A DNA stretch of 64,000 nt, taken from assembly GCA_035771165.1 (NCBI GenBank), contig JAWNZC010000222.1, positions 930,001-994,000 on the forward strand, in the 5' to 3' direction. Below the pieces are notes generated by a model. It was not told where the DNA came from. It did not search any database and saw nothing but the letters and a program-made list of their open reading frames with translations. The stretch comes from Paragorgia papillata (Eukaryota > Cnidaria > Anthozoa > Scleralcyonacea > Coralliidae). A program made the position numbers and the translations under genes. Of the stretch, positions 22,593 through 33,925 are shown piece after piece. Each line of letters begins with the position of its first letter. Position 1 is the first letter of the stretch.

Positions 22593-23335
22593 TATACATA
22601 TATATATACAAAGTATGAAGTATAGTTTTACCTTAAAGTCTTCGCTACAAGAGGTTTCACCCTAAACGGGATCATCAGGCGACTGAAAAATATCGGTTAG
22701 TGGGCTGCTTAAATGCGTTGGTTGGGGCGTGGGTGTGGGCGTCGAAACGTCCGGCGCATTCCTTTGGAGCGTGGGTGTGGGCGTCGAAACGTTGCGCACA
22801 TTCCTTTGATTGTTTAGGTTGTTGATCCGAAATCTGTTTGTGTGCCGACAGGTCGAAACTATTTCTGATCTTTTGTTTAGTAAAAGTTGTTTGTCTGCCT
22901 TCATGATGAAAAGTTTTTCGTCCAAACATAAATTGCATCTTTTTTATCTTCCCGTGTAAGAAATTGAGTGTTTTAGTATAGACCAGGTTATGTCGAAACT
23001 TTGGGTTTTTTCTTTTAGATTCCAAATGTATTTCAAAAGTTCCGTCTCATTTGAATACTTTTTATTCTGGAAAGATTTAGTATGGTTACGATATCGCTCT
23101 TTAAATGTACTTGCTGTCATGCCAATGTATTGCTTATAGTGATGTTCGTGCTGCTTATGGAAATAGAAGCCTTGTATACTATGTTGTTTGTCATGCATTG
23201 CCCACGTAGGGGGCAATTGTCCTTAATCCTGCAATTGCAACTGCTTGTAACTATGCTTAGTGGCTTGCTTTTCCTGATTGTGCGTGAATTATGTTTCGTG
23301 ATAATGGACTTGACGTTGTTCATGCAACTATAGCT
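22593..23335 (-). pseudogene. Penelope-like retroelement, GIY-YIG C-terminus
   Basis: On the minus strand a zinc-finger-like CNCRIKDNCPL region is followed (after a frameshift near 23130) by YKQYIGMTASTFKERYRNHT and LKYIWNLK, the GIY-YIG nuclease block found at the C-terminus of Penelope-like elements. CNLCLDEKLFIMKADKQLLL and the RSEIVSTCRH tail come next. One in-frame TAA interrupts the frame between the nuclease and the CNLC block. The reverse transcriptase is missing (5' truncation near 23335). The last codons overlap a hammerhead-like motif and the 3' end runs into (TA)n. Confidence 0.9.
22629..22678 (-). ncRNA. Hammerhead-like motif at Penelope-like 3' end
   Basis: Minus strand: CTGATGA, then T, CCC, GTTTA loop, GGG, T, then GAAAC. 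The catalytic-core strings CUGAUGA and GAAA flank a 3-bp stem II. ACCT and AGGT can close stem III. The U/U at the base of stem II departs from the usual G-C, and stem I is not evident. Hammerheads are known at Penelope-like element ends, so this is probably a degenerate member. Confidence 0.5.
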
Positions 23336-24180
23336 AATCTTGACTGTGTTTCTGTTAAAAAGTTTGTGAAGCTTGTGTCCTGGTGGTATATGATTCTATA
23401 ACCAACACTTGAACATTATATATTATATATAATGTTCAACTGGTGGTTATATTTCTCACATTATGATTACTGAACGAAGAGAATGGACAAGGATATTAAC
23501 AATATAATGCAAGAAATTGAAGTTTGTATCTCCAATCCTGTCATTTAAAATATGAAGAAAAAGTAAGCAATCTTTTATGTATGAAGATATTTAACGATGT
23601 GTTTTGTTAATATCTATATGATAAAGCTTAAAATATAATTATAAGCTTTCTTTTCTTAATACTGTACATGCTGGGTTATTACATAATATTTATACAATTT
23701 AAGATATAGTATTTAGGCTAATTTACATGCATATTGGTCTCCTTATTTTCCATAGTGGTACAATAATTTGGCTTCCAAATGGCTTCTTTCTTCTTTAGAA
23801 AGAATTTTTTTTTCACTGAGTAGCCCCTTTTGTAAGGCATCTTTAATAAAATTGATATGGTATTAGTTAGATTTTCTGTACAAGCACATACATGTAGACA
23901 TTAGCTTATAATAGATTACATACAATCGTTGACAAAATGGTTGGCACACATTACACGTTTAGCAGGTGCGGATCCCCCTTCCCCCCATTTCAATGTTGTA
24001 TAGCAACTAAATGATGTGCTAATGGTGTTGTGATGCCCTTCGACACACTATCATCGTAATGGGACCAACATTGAGACGGGGGATGGGGGGAAACAGGGGA
24101 TAACTTAAAATTTTCCAGCAATATAGGACTTCAACACAACTCCGCAGTGTCGTGCCAACTATTTTTGTCAATGATACGGG
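23336..24180. other. Non-coding interior of the inverted-repeat element
   Basis: AT-rich sequence with no recognised protein. A small inverted pair around ATATTATATATAATGTTCAA occurs near 23412-23435, and GGGGGAAGG-type blocks near 23970 and 24080. Confidence 0.45.
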
Positions 24181-24617
24181 TTTACAAATAGAGTCAGTTT
24201 TGCAAACTGTGCACACAAGATTCTGAGGCAAGGGTTAGTCTTGACTGCAAGCATCGACAATCCAGAAGACAATATATTCTGGATTTTCTATGCTGCGAGC
24301 TTCGACAATAACAATGGCGATGATGTCGTACTCATCATTTCGACAGTCAAGACCAATGAGCATTTTTGTCAAATAGGCGAGTAAACTGATGTAAAATTAC
24401 CGACAGTTTTGTAGATATTCCACTTGGGATTCCAAATATTGTGACCAAAAAGCACAAAACAGGTTTATTTTTGAGTTACAGGGTTAGTTTTGACTGCATG
24501 TTTCGGAAATGATTGTTACATGCGCCATTTTAACAATGACAACATCAAAAGTCTGCAATTTAACTCACTATTAAATGAAAATACAGAGATAATCGAATGT
24601 ACTTACCTTTAAATTAT

Positions 24618-25172
24618 TAGTCGCTCCACGAATACAGTTTAAAAATCTTGATGGCAAGTCTCTATTTCAAAATAATTTCCATAAACTGCGCGCAGATCGA
24701 AGATTATCTGTCCTTTTTATTTTGGTTGCAAGGCAAGTTCCGTTCCGACCGTGACGTCACACAGTAAACTCGCACCAGGTCCCTAACAAGCACGGTTACA
24801 GTTACAGAGATGCCGACTTTGGAGCGCTGTAGCTGGCGGGGATTTAATATTTTTGAGATAAATTTTCCGGAAACATTTTCTTTTAACCTAAGTTATTTAA
24901 ATATGTAAAGATCCCACAGGCCATAGAGGCACTTTAACTTCGACGAACTTTATTGAGATATAAATACCCCGTGTACAAAATTTAAGCCGATATAAACAAA
25001 TAGGTTTGAAGTTATAAACGTTTGAAATGCTGAAAATTGTGTCCGCCATTAAAATTTTCTTCACTGTGAATATTGATACCTGAGAAGTGCTGTGACGTCA
25101 TAGTCTTAACCCAAACTAGCGTGACTAAGGAAGAAACAACGAGAGCGCATATAATTTGACAACAAAAATGTC
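24618..25172. other. Intergenic, no supported gene
   Basis: No coding, RNA or clear transposon signature recognised. Confidence 0.45.
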
Positions 25173-26372
25173 GAATTCAATACAATACAATACAATAAAT
25201 TTTATTTAAACACGATTGGAATTAAAGCATACAGCTTGTGGGGTCGTGTATTTAAGTCTATATTACAAGGAAAAAAGAAAGAAAATACTGTACATATCAA
25301 TAAAATTTAAAACTAAATAATCATATTACAAGGAAAAAAGGAAAAAAGAAAGAAAATACTGTACATATCAATAAAATTTAAAACAATCTTCATGCCTAGG
25401 TGCAGTTTGCACAGATTCCGCCTCAAAATTTATAAGCCTTAGGATGCCTGCTCTCTTTATCCTCTTACCAAGGGTGGTAGGTAACATTTGTTACAGAATC
25501 ATCAAGGTCTGCAGAGATCGCATTCCAGATAACAGAACCCCTATAGGTGATTGAGTTCTTCATATAATATGTATTGAAGCGCGGAACATTTACTTTATGT
25601 GCATTACGGAGACTATACTTATTTTTAGATTTTGTTATTATATGGGTCATACTTAGTGGTGTAATATTGTTATATATCTTATAAGCTAATTGTACCAGTC
25701 TTATCTTATACATTTCAGTGAGTGTATCCCATTTAGCCTGCTCTAAGACCTCAATAGAGGGCATATCACGTGATAGACTAAATATCACTCTGGCAGCTCT
25801 ACAATGTAGAGATTCCAAAGAATGAAAGCCTTCCTTATTGGTACACCCACCCCAAATTGGCATTGCATATGTTATAGAGGGTAAAATAATCTTAAAATAC
25901 AAATCTAGGAGCATTTGCCTTGGTAAGAATTTGCTACATTTTATCATGTTCAGTTTGTTAGCGAATCCCTTTTTTGTTTCCAATATGTGTCGAGACCATG
26001 TTAATTTGTCATCAATCGTAACTCCCAACAACCTTGAATGAGTCACCCACTTTATCTGATGTGATCCAACCGTTAGTATATTCAATGGGCCTGTAAAATT
26101 TCCCCTATGCATTATCATAGCCTCGCACTTCTTTGGATGAGGTGTTAGAGAGTTTAATCGACACCATTCCATTAGCTCGCCAAGGGCTTTATTGAGCAGT
26201 GAAGTCACCTCGTCAATAGTTTGCGCAACACAATAAACTGTGGTATCGTCTGCGTACATATATACAGAGCCTGAACCAACTGCACCAGGTAAGTCGCTCG
26301 TATACAAAGTAAACAGTGTCGGCCCAAGGACTGACCCCTGGGGAATGCCATAAGTGACTTTATCATAGTCTG
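25173..26372 (-). pseudogene. LINE reverse transcriptase, 5'-truncated
   Basis: The minus-strand frame runs through GIPQGSVLGPTLFTLYTSDL and the catalytic YADDT motif (with VYMYADDTTVYC). It continues through CRLNSLTPHPKKCEAM and LLGVTIDDKLTWSRHI into the C-terminal region KIYNNITPLSM and NSITYRGSVIWNAI. This is the non-LTR retrotransposon RT palm and thumb. The frame is open for over 280 codons, so the copy is fairly young, but the endonuclease and fingers are lost. The 3' end carries a pentanucleotide tail, (ATTGT)n on the minus strand, near 25176-25196. Confidence 0.93.
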
Positions 26373-28034
26373 ATTTCTATTTCATAGTCTGAATTCATCA
26401 TCATTTAGTTGTTCTTCTGGCTATGGATCGAAACGGAATCATCCGTTATATGTTTGGAGTATATGGTAGCCCATTTTGACGAATCTGGTTTCGGAATTTG
26501 CCAGGACGATGATTGTATTGCTTCGGCTGACGAGATTGATAATCGCGCAATAAGAACAAGATATTGCCAAAGAAAAGTACAATACATTTTCAATATAGCA
26601 ACATTTCAATTCTGACGTTGTGGTTTCTTCTTGAGAAAGAAAGTATTAGTCGGCTAGAGACACTATCTTTATGTTGGTATGAATGTGTATAAAAATATGT
26701 ATGTATATGTAATGTGGCTCTAGCTTGTATTTGATGCCTGATACATTTGATACCCTAAAATATTTAGATTAGTATTTACGCTTTGTTGCTTTGCAAATCA
26801 GACTGTATATTTATTGAGTTAGTTATGCTATTTATTGTGTAACATCTAATAGCATTTTCTTTAAGTTTTAAAATACTAAATGAATTGCTAGTATATACAT
26901 GTATTTTATATATACAAATACAATACATCAAATTCAACCTTCGTTGTAAAAGTATAGTGGAACTATGATTACCATACGGTATATGGTATATAAGAACAGG
27001 GGACAAGAAATATTCGCTTATTTTCCAACGGTTCACTTCCTTGGAGCTCGAGACTGCTCTGCCTCCAAAGTTTACATTACCACGCTTAAAAACTCTTGTT
27101 TGTAGTAAGGTCGCTCTAAAAATCTTCATGGAAAATTGATTGAGACAAACTATGAATCATCTGCTTTAAATTGCGTGTAACCCAATTTGCTCGTATGATT
27201 TGTCAATTGGGCTTATATGCTGCGCAATCCTGCAGAATAATCTCATTCATTACCAGAATCCTGTATAACTGTGTGTGCGTTGATAGAATATTCTTATTTT
27301 TCATTCACTGACAACCTCTTGTATACAGCATTAAGGCTATGACGTCAAAGGCCTTAGCGCCCTGGAGGCCGTAAAATGTAAGATTTCTATACTCGCAATA
27401 ACAGCGCCTCTTTTTTGAATTTCGAGTTAAACCTTGGTACAGTAGGTTGTAGGTGGGTATACTTCACAATGATGAAATAAAAATGAGAGGTGAAAATTTC
27501 GTCTCCGTGACACTTAAAAATTGGCGCGCTTCGTTTGGACGAATTTAATCCAAACTCTCTTCGCAATTTGCTCAATTGGACTCTTAAGCAAGGATATTTC
27601 TGCTTTAATATCAGATTGATTGCTGCAATCTTGTACAACAAAGCGTGATGATGGCATAATGGAATAATTTAATTTTAATGAGCGATTCTTCCAAGCCACG
27701 CTTGTTTACTATCACAAGGTGTTTTGTTGGGTTGAGACTCTGACGTCACAGACATCCTAGACCCAGTCTCAAATAAACACGTCCATTTTAATGGCGGCCG
27801 CGAATTTGCGTATTTCTTTCGTCAATATCTGCTTTACTTCTCCGAATATCAGCATGAAACTTCGTTTGGTAAGTCTTCGATACATGCACTTTAGGCTCAT
27901 AGAGAAAAAAGTAGGGGTCCAACCTTGGTGGAGACGGCTGATGGAACTTTGGAAAAAGAATACTTTAATGTTCTTAGTAAGAAAGCCATAAGGAAACCAG
28001 ACACAGTGCTAAAAAGCGGTGCCCTGTGGCATTC
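26373..28034. other. Intergenic, no supported gene
   Basis: Overlapping short frames on both strands at about 26405-26615 and 27387-27700 have no family resemblance and no clear splice context. Otherwise AT-rich non-coding DNA. Confidence 0.45.
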
Positions 28035-28387
28035 AAAATATCCAGTGGCGTAGCCAAAAGGGGGGGGAGGGTGAAGGGGTGGGCGGTCACCCCCAATGGT
28101 CTCCAAGACCGTTCTCGTGAAAAGTTTAAATCCGTGGAGAAACTTGTAGGGGGGGGGGGGGGGGGTACAGTTGTTTTAAGTCCAATTGAGTAGAGATGAG
28201 CCGATTAATCGGAAAATGAAGCTTTTCATGAACGACGCAAACACACACACCATAAGTCCGTAGCTGCATAAGCCCAAACACAATAGTCTTTATTTCACAA
28301 TGATTACAGAGCGTTTCACATAACTCTTGACGGAAGAGTTCCGCAGTCAGACGTTTGCCACAAAGTTTACGAACTCTGCAAAGCAGC

Positions 28388-29936
28388 CAGGGGCGGATGT
28401 AGCGTTAGTCAAATAAGTCAGACGACTAAGGTAAAAAAATAGCGATTGCAAAAAAAAGTCCGGTTAAAAACGACGTAATAGCAGCGAGAACAATTGCGGA
28501 AAATGTAATTCGTCACCAGGACCATTTGCGGGAAGGCGCGCCGACGTTTTATACCTCCTGGTGGCACTGATTAGGTTTGCCGAATTTGGCAGCCATTTTG
28601 ACTTATTTACCCCGTTTTAGCCACTCTGATTGGTCAAAACAACGTAAATTCTGAGCACTGATTGGTTTGCCGTATCTGGCAGCCATTTTGACTTATTTGA
28701 CCCGATTTAGCCATTCTCATTGGTTGAACACGGCTTGCTCCAAATCTCGACTGATTTACCTCAAATTGAGCAATCTGATTGGCTATGTAGAACCTTGACT
28801 AACTTGCCAGCCACCAAGTGTGCGATCTGTTTGCCTCGATCATGGCTTCTACAAGCATATTTGATCGCGCGATCAGCTTTAAAAAGCAACAACAAGGTGT
28901 TATTGCGACAAATATATACATCGATTTCATCTGAAAGCGTCATGGTTTGTCGAGTTCTCGGTAACTAAAGAAGAATATTTTCTCAAGACTGCTTTACCTA
29001 ATATAAATACCTCCACACGTGAAGCCGTGAATGGCATTCTCTCGCTCAAAAAGTCCAAGGCAAGTTTAATTTAAAATGTTTTCATATATATTCATTATGA
29101 TTGGCGTTTATGAAGCTGTCCGACGCAATAGTGCTGTATTGCTTTCAATTCTTCAGGTTATAACTGGTCTCGGAGCGCGAAAATGTTTATGAATTTATCA
29201 GCCTATAAACGTTTATCGAAATTACAAACTGACAGCTATTTTGTTGCGCTTTCGAAAGGCAGCTTGAGATACGTGAAATATCTGACAACACGATTCATTA
29301 TTCCCGGGTTTATGGTCGTTCTACGATATAAAAGATTGCTAGAATTGTTAAATTTATTCAGGGTTTTGGTTTCAATTTCAAAATACGTCTGTCTGCGGGC
29401 ATGCTAGTTAGGGTTTTCCCTGTATTTGTGTAAAATCTGTGTGCTCATTTGAACTCGATAAACAGTCGTAATTTATAAGTTTTAGAGTAGGTAATGAGAA
29501 CCACACGGGTGTTAAAGTAGCGTGATAGCAGATATAAGGGAGTAAATCGTCGACGGAGATATTTGATTTTATACTAAGAAAGCGCAAATGAATATTAGCT
29601 CATTAGCCTGTGGCTATATATGTTGCGTATCAAATAACGCGAACCAAGGCTGTTAGACATGCAGTATAAAATTACATAAAGAATTATAAATAAGGTTTCA
29701 GAAACAAGAATGATGCGTACACGTAACGTAGCAATGTGCATCATACTTTGGGACACAAGGCGCCATTAAAAACATGTTTTAAGACTTTTAAAATTGTGCT
29801 CAAAATTGCTGTCAGAGTGCGGGAAACGCCGTTTCAGAGACCCAAATTTTAAAAATTTCCCAGGGGGGCGCATGCCCTAAAAATGTGGACTTCAACAAAT
29901 TTGACTAAGGTATAAATATTCCTAGATCCGCCCCTG
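28388..29936. mobile_element. Inner nested element (CAGGGGCGGAT ends)
   Basis: The ends CAGGGGCGGATGTAG and, inverted, CTAGATCCGCCCCTG are hAT-like. The 1.55-kb interior has duplicated blocks (GGCAGCCATTTTGACTTATT at about 28590 and 28678) but no recognised transposase. A convincing target duplication was not found, although AGCAGC occurs at both flanks. Confidence 0.7.
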
Positions 29937-30087
29937 AATTAGCAGCCGATCAAATAGCGAGCATCAAAACAAAGTTGCAATGTTTGTAGCCAACTTCGGA
30001 AACAATGAACCGGAACTTCGGAACTCTAGTCTGTCAAAAGATTTGTGAAACGCTTTTAAACGTTTAAATTTTAAAACCAACACGAGA

Positions 30088-30470
30088 AAATGGCAAAGGC
30101 TCTTCACCGGTTGAGGTGGTCTTGCTTCGACGAGATTGTTGGGTCAAGCGACAGAACTTCCAACGCCAGCCACAAAGTTGAAGAAGAGATCGACGCCTTT
30201 CTCGCCCTTCCGCTACAGCCATTGCAAGCATGCCCTTATGTTTGGTGGCAACTGGCAAGCAAAGAAACTTGTTTATCCCAACTTGTTTAAAGTTGTGCTG
30301 AAGTATCTGAGCCTCCCAATTCAAGTGTTTATTCAGAGCGTGTGTTTAGCGAAGCAGGGAACATTTCCACAGACAAACGAAACAGGCTAGCACCACATAA
30401 AGCGGATAATATTTTGTTTTTACATCACAATTTGCCAAATACTAATAGCGTAGCGCATACCGATTTATAA
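30088..30470 (+). pseudogene. hAT transposase C-terminal fragment
   Basis: Frames on the plus strand give EEEIDAFLALPLQPLQACPY, VWWQLASK, then YPNLFKVVLKYLSLPIQ. After further frameshifts they give a SERVFSEAG-like block and RNRLAPHKADNILF-like sequence. This is the hAT C-terminal dimerisation domain. Several frame changes show it is dead. It belongs to the element with TAGAGATGAGCCG ends. Confidence 0.85.
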
Positions 30471-30736
30471 AACTGAAAGTCGGACAAACAAAACGAAATT
30501 GATTCTCAAAACACGCAAAACTAATCATCATGAAACATTTCTGTTATATTTCACAAATCTTGTTGCAATTTAGCAATCCCTACAACATTACGAAACTGCG
30601 CAGGGACTGGTAACCAACAACGTAGCACTAATCGGCATATGCCGATTAATCGGCCGATTACTTGTATTAATCGGCCACCAAATAATCGGCTTCAGTAATC
30701 GGCAATTTTCGTAATCGGCTCATCTCTACAAGTGAG

Positions 30737-31066
30737 TAGATAGTGATGTGTTATATATATTGCAGGCATGCATATGCTATAAATTACAATACTAAGGGTC
30801 TATACAAAATGCCTCCAACCTGTTTTTACATTTACGACTTGTTTATAAATAAATCTAAAGATATTCTGACGTATATCATTATATGTTCTGGTTTGATTTC
30901 AACAAAATTATGTAATTTATGGCTTTCAGATTACTCTTAAATACTTGCCTCAAAATGCAGGAAATAGTGTTTCAGAGACCCTAGAAATCCAAAATTTTCC
31001 GGGGGGAGGCAAAATTTTCCGGACGCCCCTAGGTGATCGAGGTTCTCACCCCCCAAACCCAAGACC
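30737..31066. other. Right part of the outer hAT element
   Basis: Contains a TTTCAGAGACCC / AAATTTTCC-GGGGGG block also present inside the inner element at about 29820-29870, showing that related elements share this sub-terminal sequence. Non-coding. Confidence 0.5.
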
Positions 31067-31080
31067 CTGGCTGCGCCACT

Positions 31081-31306
31081 GAAAACATCGCGTTAAAAAT
31101 GTCGCATCAAACGTGGCTACGCCACTGAAAACATCGCGTTAAAAATGTCGCATCAAACGTGGCTACGCCACTGAAAACATCGCGTTAAAAATGTCGCATC
31201 AAACGTGGCTACGCCACTGAAAACATTGCGTTAAAAATGTCGCATCAAACGTGGCTGCGCCACTGAAAACATCGCGTTAAAAATGTCGCATCAAACGTGG
31301 CTGCGC
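31081..31306. repeat. 46-bp satellite built from a hAT end plus flank
   Basis: Five near-perfect copies of a 46-bp unit: GAAAACATCGCGTTAAAAAT, then GTCGCATCAAACGTGGCTAC and GCCACT. The last 14 bp (GGCTACGCCACTGA-type) are the terminus of the adjacent hAT, and the start is its target-duplication flank. The array therefore includes both transposon and host sequence. Confidence 0.92.
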
Positions 31307-32594
31307 GCAGCGAGGCTTTTGCACAATTGTACATTATGCTAGCATTATTTTGAGCATTTTGGCAATGGAAAAGCAATGAGAATAATGCTAGCATTCTGGC
31401 AAGGAAGTGTATTCATCGAACAATAATTTTTAAATTATTAATAATATACAGAATTTGATCTATGTTATCAGATGGTATGTTTTAAAATTTTGAGAGTTTA
31501 ATACAAAAGTCTTGCACTGGTCAGTAGATTCTTTTGCAGTTCGGGGGAAGTTCGTTTTTGGATTAAGTCGCACGTTTTAGAGGAAATAATTTATATGAAG
31601 TTAGTACTGGTACAGTGTGTACTTCATGAACCATGCATTCTGCTCCCAGATCCGTGCTCCAAGTCACAGAACAGAGTGCGTCTTGGCAGTGACCAAAAGG
31701 ATGGCAGGCTATGGGCACGAGCCACGAAATTATGTAAATAACTGCAACGAAGAGAAGGATGACTCGTTTTCAGCTATTCTGTGCTATAGGTAGTACTATG
31801 TTATTATGGGAAGTTTACGGTATGACAAAATAGTTCTAAAGGTACAAGCATGCGATCGATGTAGGGAGGCATGACACTGACAGAAGATCAAGTTGGAAAA
31901 TTAAATAAATCTCCCTATATTACGGTCGCTCACTCTATTATGCCCCTGCCTTAAATACTGTATACCACTCCCTGTAATAAGCAGTGCTGTAAAAGTTACA
32001 AAATTTTTGTAACTTGTTACAGTTACAGTTACATCATTAGAAAAGTAACTAGTTACCGATAAAAGTTACAATGAAAAGAAAGTAACTAGTTACAGTTACA
32101 AAGTTACTTCAAAAATGTTGTAACTAGTTACAAAGTTACATTCCTTTGTCCGTGTTACTACAATCAACAAAGAAATTACTAATAAGGCACTCCTTTTGGC
32201 TTCAAATCAATAAGCCCCCTCTAGTCTAAACATTCTAATTTCAATATTAAAATTAGAACATTTATAATATGGATTCACCATTTGTGTACTCATGTACTGT
32301 ATTTCTAATTGGTTCATTGCTCTTTTGATTTGAATGTTCATCTTTGTAGCTCGAGAAATGCATGCAAACTTCTTGGCTTCACTTTCACTTTGTCCTGATG
32401 CAAAATCCAAATGATAATGAATAAAGTAGATATCAAAAATTTGTTTTGTTTTAATCCCTTTAATACCTGGTAATATTAAATTATTATTATTATATAGATG
32501 CGAGTGTTTTACTAGAAAATATACAGTGACATATTTTCCATATCTTCACTAGGAATATGATTTTGCATAATTACATAAATAACTAAAAACTAAA
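31307..32594. other. Intergenic; GTAACT-rich repeat at 31.99-32.15 kb
   Basis: A dense cluster of GTAACTAGTTAC, TTGTAACT and related motifs at 31990-32150 resembles the sub-terminal region of a DNA transposon. At 31341-31395 an imperfect inverted pair around ATGCTAGCATT occurs. No gene recognised. Confidence 0.45.
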
Positions 32595-32775
32595 ATTAAT
32601 ATATAAACAAAAAATATTTAGAAATCATCAGTTTCTAGTCTGGATAAGTAAGTACTGCGAAGAACATTTCAAAAACTCATTAATAATTCATGAGGAAAAC
32701 ACAAAAGAAAATCATGACCGTATCGTGTCTTTATATGTGATAAAGATACCTCCTGATTTACATAAATTTTAGCTT
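32595..32775. repeat. Direct repeat, copy 1 (partner at 34.25 kb)
   Basis: About 180 bp matching 34240-34415 almost exactly, including GAAATCATCAGTTTCTAGTC and AAAGATACCTCCTGATTTAC. The pair brackets 1.5 kb containing hairpins, a satellite block and an integrase fragment. Confidence 0.85.
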
Positions 32776-32857
32776 TGATTTTCTCGGCTTAGACAAGGTT
32801 ATTTTTCAAACTTACTACGCCAATGAACTTACCAAGTGGTTCGTTTTTGAAGCCGTT

Positions 32858-33042
32858 CAATAAACTCGCAGTTCGTGTTTTATCAGATATAAAAACACGA
32901 ACTGCGAGTTTATTAAACACTCAAGTTCACTATAAATGCTTTTTGCTTCAGAATGAAAATTATTCCACATCCGTATACACGCGTAAAAATCTCGCAAGTT
33001 GTTACAGCATTGTTGCCTGAACAATGCTGTAACAACTTGTTG
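32858..33042. repeat. Two adjacent perfect hairpins
   Basis: At 32861-32923 AATAAACTCGCAGTTCGTGT and its complement form about 22-bp arms. At 32999-33040 AGTTGTTACAGCATTGTT and its complement flank GCCTG. The following 170 bp are rich in TTGTAACAAC motifs. Confidence 0.7.
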
Positions 33043-33234
33043 ACATATGTGAACAACATTGATAAATGAACAGTGTTCATCATTGTTTCAACAAGTTGTT
33101 ACAGCTTCATGAAACAACAACCGTTGTTCACGAATGTTGTAACAACCAAAGAACGTGTTGATACATCAACCTGTTCACCATTGTTGTAACATTGTTGTTC
33201 ATCGTTGTTATTTCGTCATGCTGGTCATGCTGTG

Positions 33235-33374
33235 TCTAACACCAGACTATTTTACTGTGTCTAACACCAGACTATTTTACTGTGTCTAACACCAGACTAT
33301 TTTACTGTGTCTAACACCAGACTATTTTACTCTGTCTAACACCAGACTATTTTACTCTGTCTAACACCAGACTA
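33235..33374. repeat. 25-bp satellite, short block
   Basis: Five to six copies of the 25-bp unit GTGTCTAACACCAGACTATT plus TTACT. Same family as the blocks at 50.45-50.96 and 51.96-52.60 kb. Confidence 0.93.
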
Positions 33375-33925
33375 TTTTTTTAAATTTCGACTTTTTTCTT
33401 AAATTTCGACTTTTTTCTTAAAACGGCCATTTGAAAATATGGCTGCCGTTGCGCCCGGTTCTCTGCTTTCTGTCTATTTTTCTATCTATAATGTCTCTCC
33501 ACGATTGTCTACCAGTATTGGAAGATGGTGAAGAAACTAGAGAAGGTCTGATAAAAAAATACTTTAATCTTGGTTTTCCATACAACGAAATTTTGGTCTT
33601 TCTCTCTAAATTCCATGGGATTATGCTAAGTCCAATAAATGAAATAGTTTCTGCAATAGAAGAAGAATTACATGGAAGTGGAAGTTCCATTGGATATAGA
33701 GCAATGCATCAAAGGTTAAGAGTAGATCGCAATCTTGTTACAATAGAGAAACAAACAGTCCGCCAAATCTTAAATTTAAGAAAAAAGTAGAAATTTCAAA
33801 AAAAAAGTCGGAATTTCAAAAAAAGTAGAAATTTCAAAAAAAAAGTCGGAATTTCAAAAAAAGTGAAATTTCAAAAAAAAGTAGATATTTCAAAAAATAA
33901 GTCGGAATTTCAAAAAAAAATAACA
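33375..33925 (+). pseudogene. Integrase-core element fragment between inverted simple repeats
   Basis: An open frame (33491-33790) starts MSLHDCLPVLEDGEETREGL, continues KKYFNLGFPYNEILVFLSKF and ends SSIGYRAMHQRLR with TVRQILNLRKK. This resembles the N-terminal HTH-like region upstream of the integrase catalytic core in a family of eukaryotic DDE integrase-like proteins. A block of about 30 residues appears missing after HGIMLS, and the catalytic core is absent. The fragment sits between inverted AT-rich repeats: TTAAATTTCGACTTTTTTC on the left, AAGAAAAAAGTAGAAATTTC and relatives on the right. Family assignment is from memory of the motif and moderately secure. Confidence 0.6.

Larger units (their letters stand above)
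21258..24617. mobile_element. 3.4-kb element with long inverted repeats
   Basis: The left arm (21258-21862) and right arm (24181-24617) are inverted copies sharing AAAATGGCGCATGTAACAAT, GACTAACCCTTGCCTCAGAA-type blocks and the outer GGTAAGTACATTCGAT. The left arm carries an internal tandem duplication of about 180 bp (21376-21554 and 21555-21735) absent from the right arm. The interior holds two candidate short exons and a Penelope-like fragment. Whether these were carried in or inserted later is unclear. Confidence 0.75.
28191..30728 (+). mobile_element. Middle hAT element (TAGAGATGAGCCGATTA ends)
   Basis: 17-bp perfect terminal inverted repeats TAGAGATGAGCCGATTA and 8-bp flanks CAATTGAG / CAAGTGAG (7 of 8). 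The right end carries several TAATCGGC sub-terminal repeats. The 3' part encodes a broken hAT dimerisation region. The preceding transposase portion is replaced by a nested element. Confidence 0.9.
28043..31081. mobile_element. Outer hAT-type element (CAGTGGCGTAGCCA ends)
   Basis: The ends CAGTGGCGTAGCCA (28043) and TGGCTGCGCCACTG (31068-31081) are inverted. The flanking octamers AAAATATC (28035-28042) and AAAACATC (31082-31089) match at 7 of 8 positions, as expected for a hAT target duplication. It contains a complete second hAT, which in turn contains a third element. No transposase of its own was found, so it was probably non-autonomous. Confidence 0.85.
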
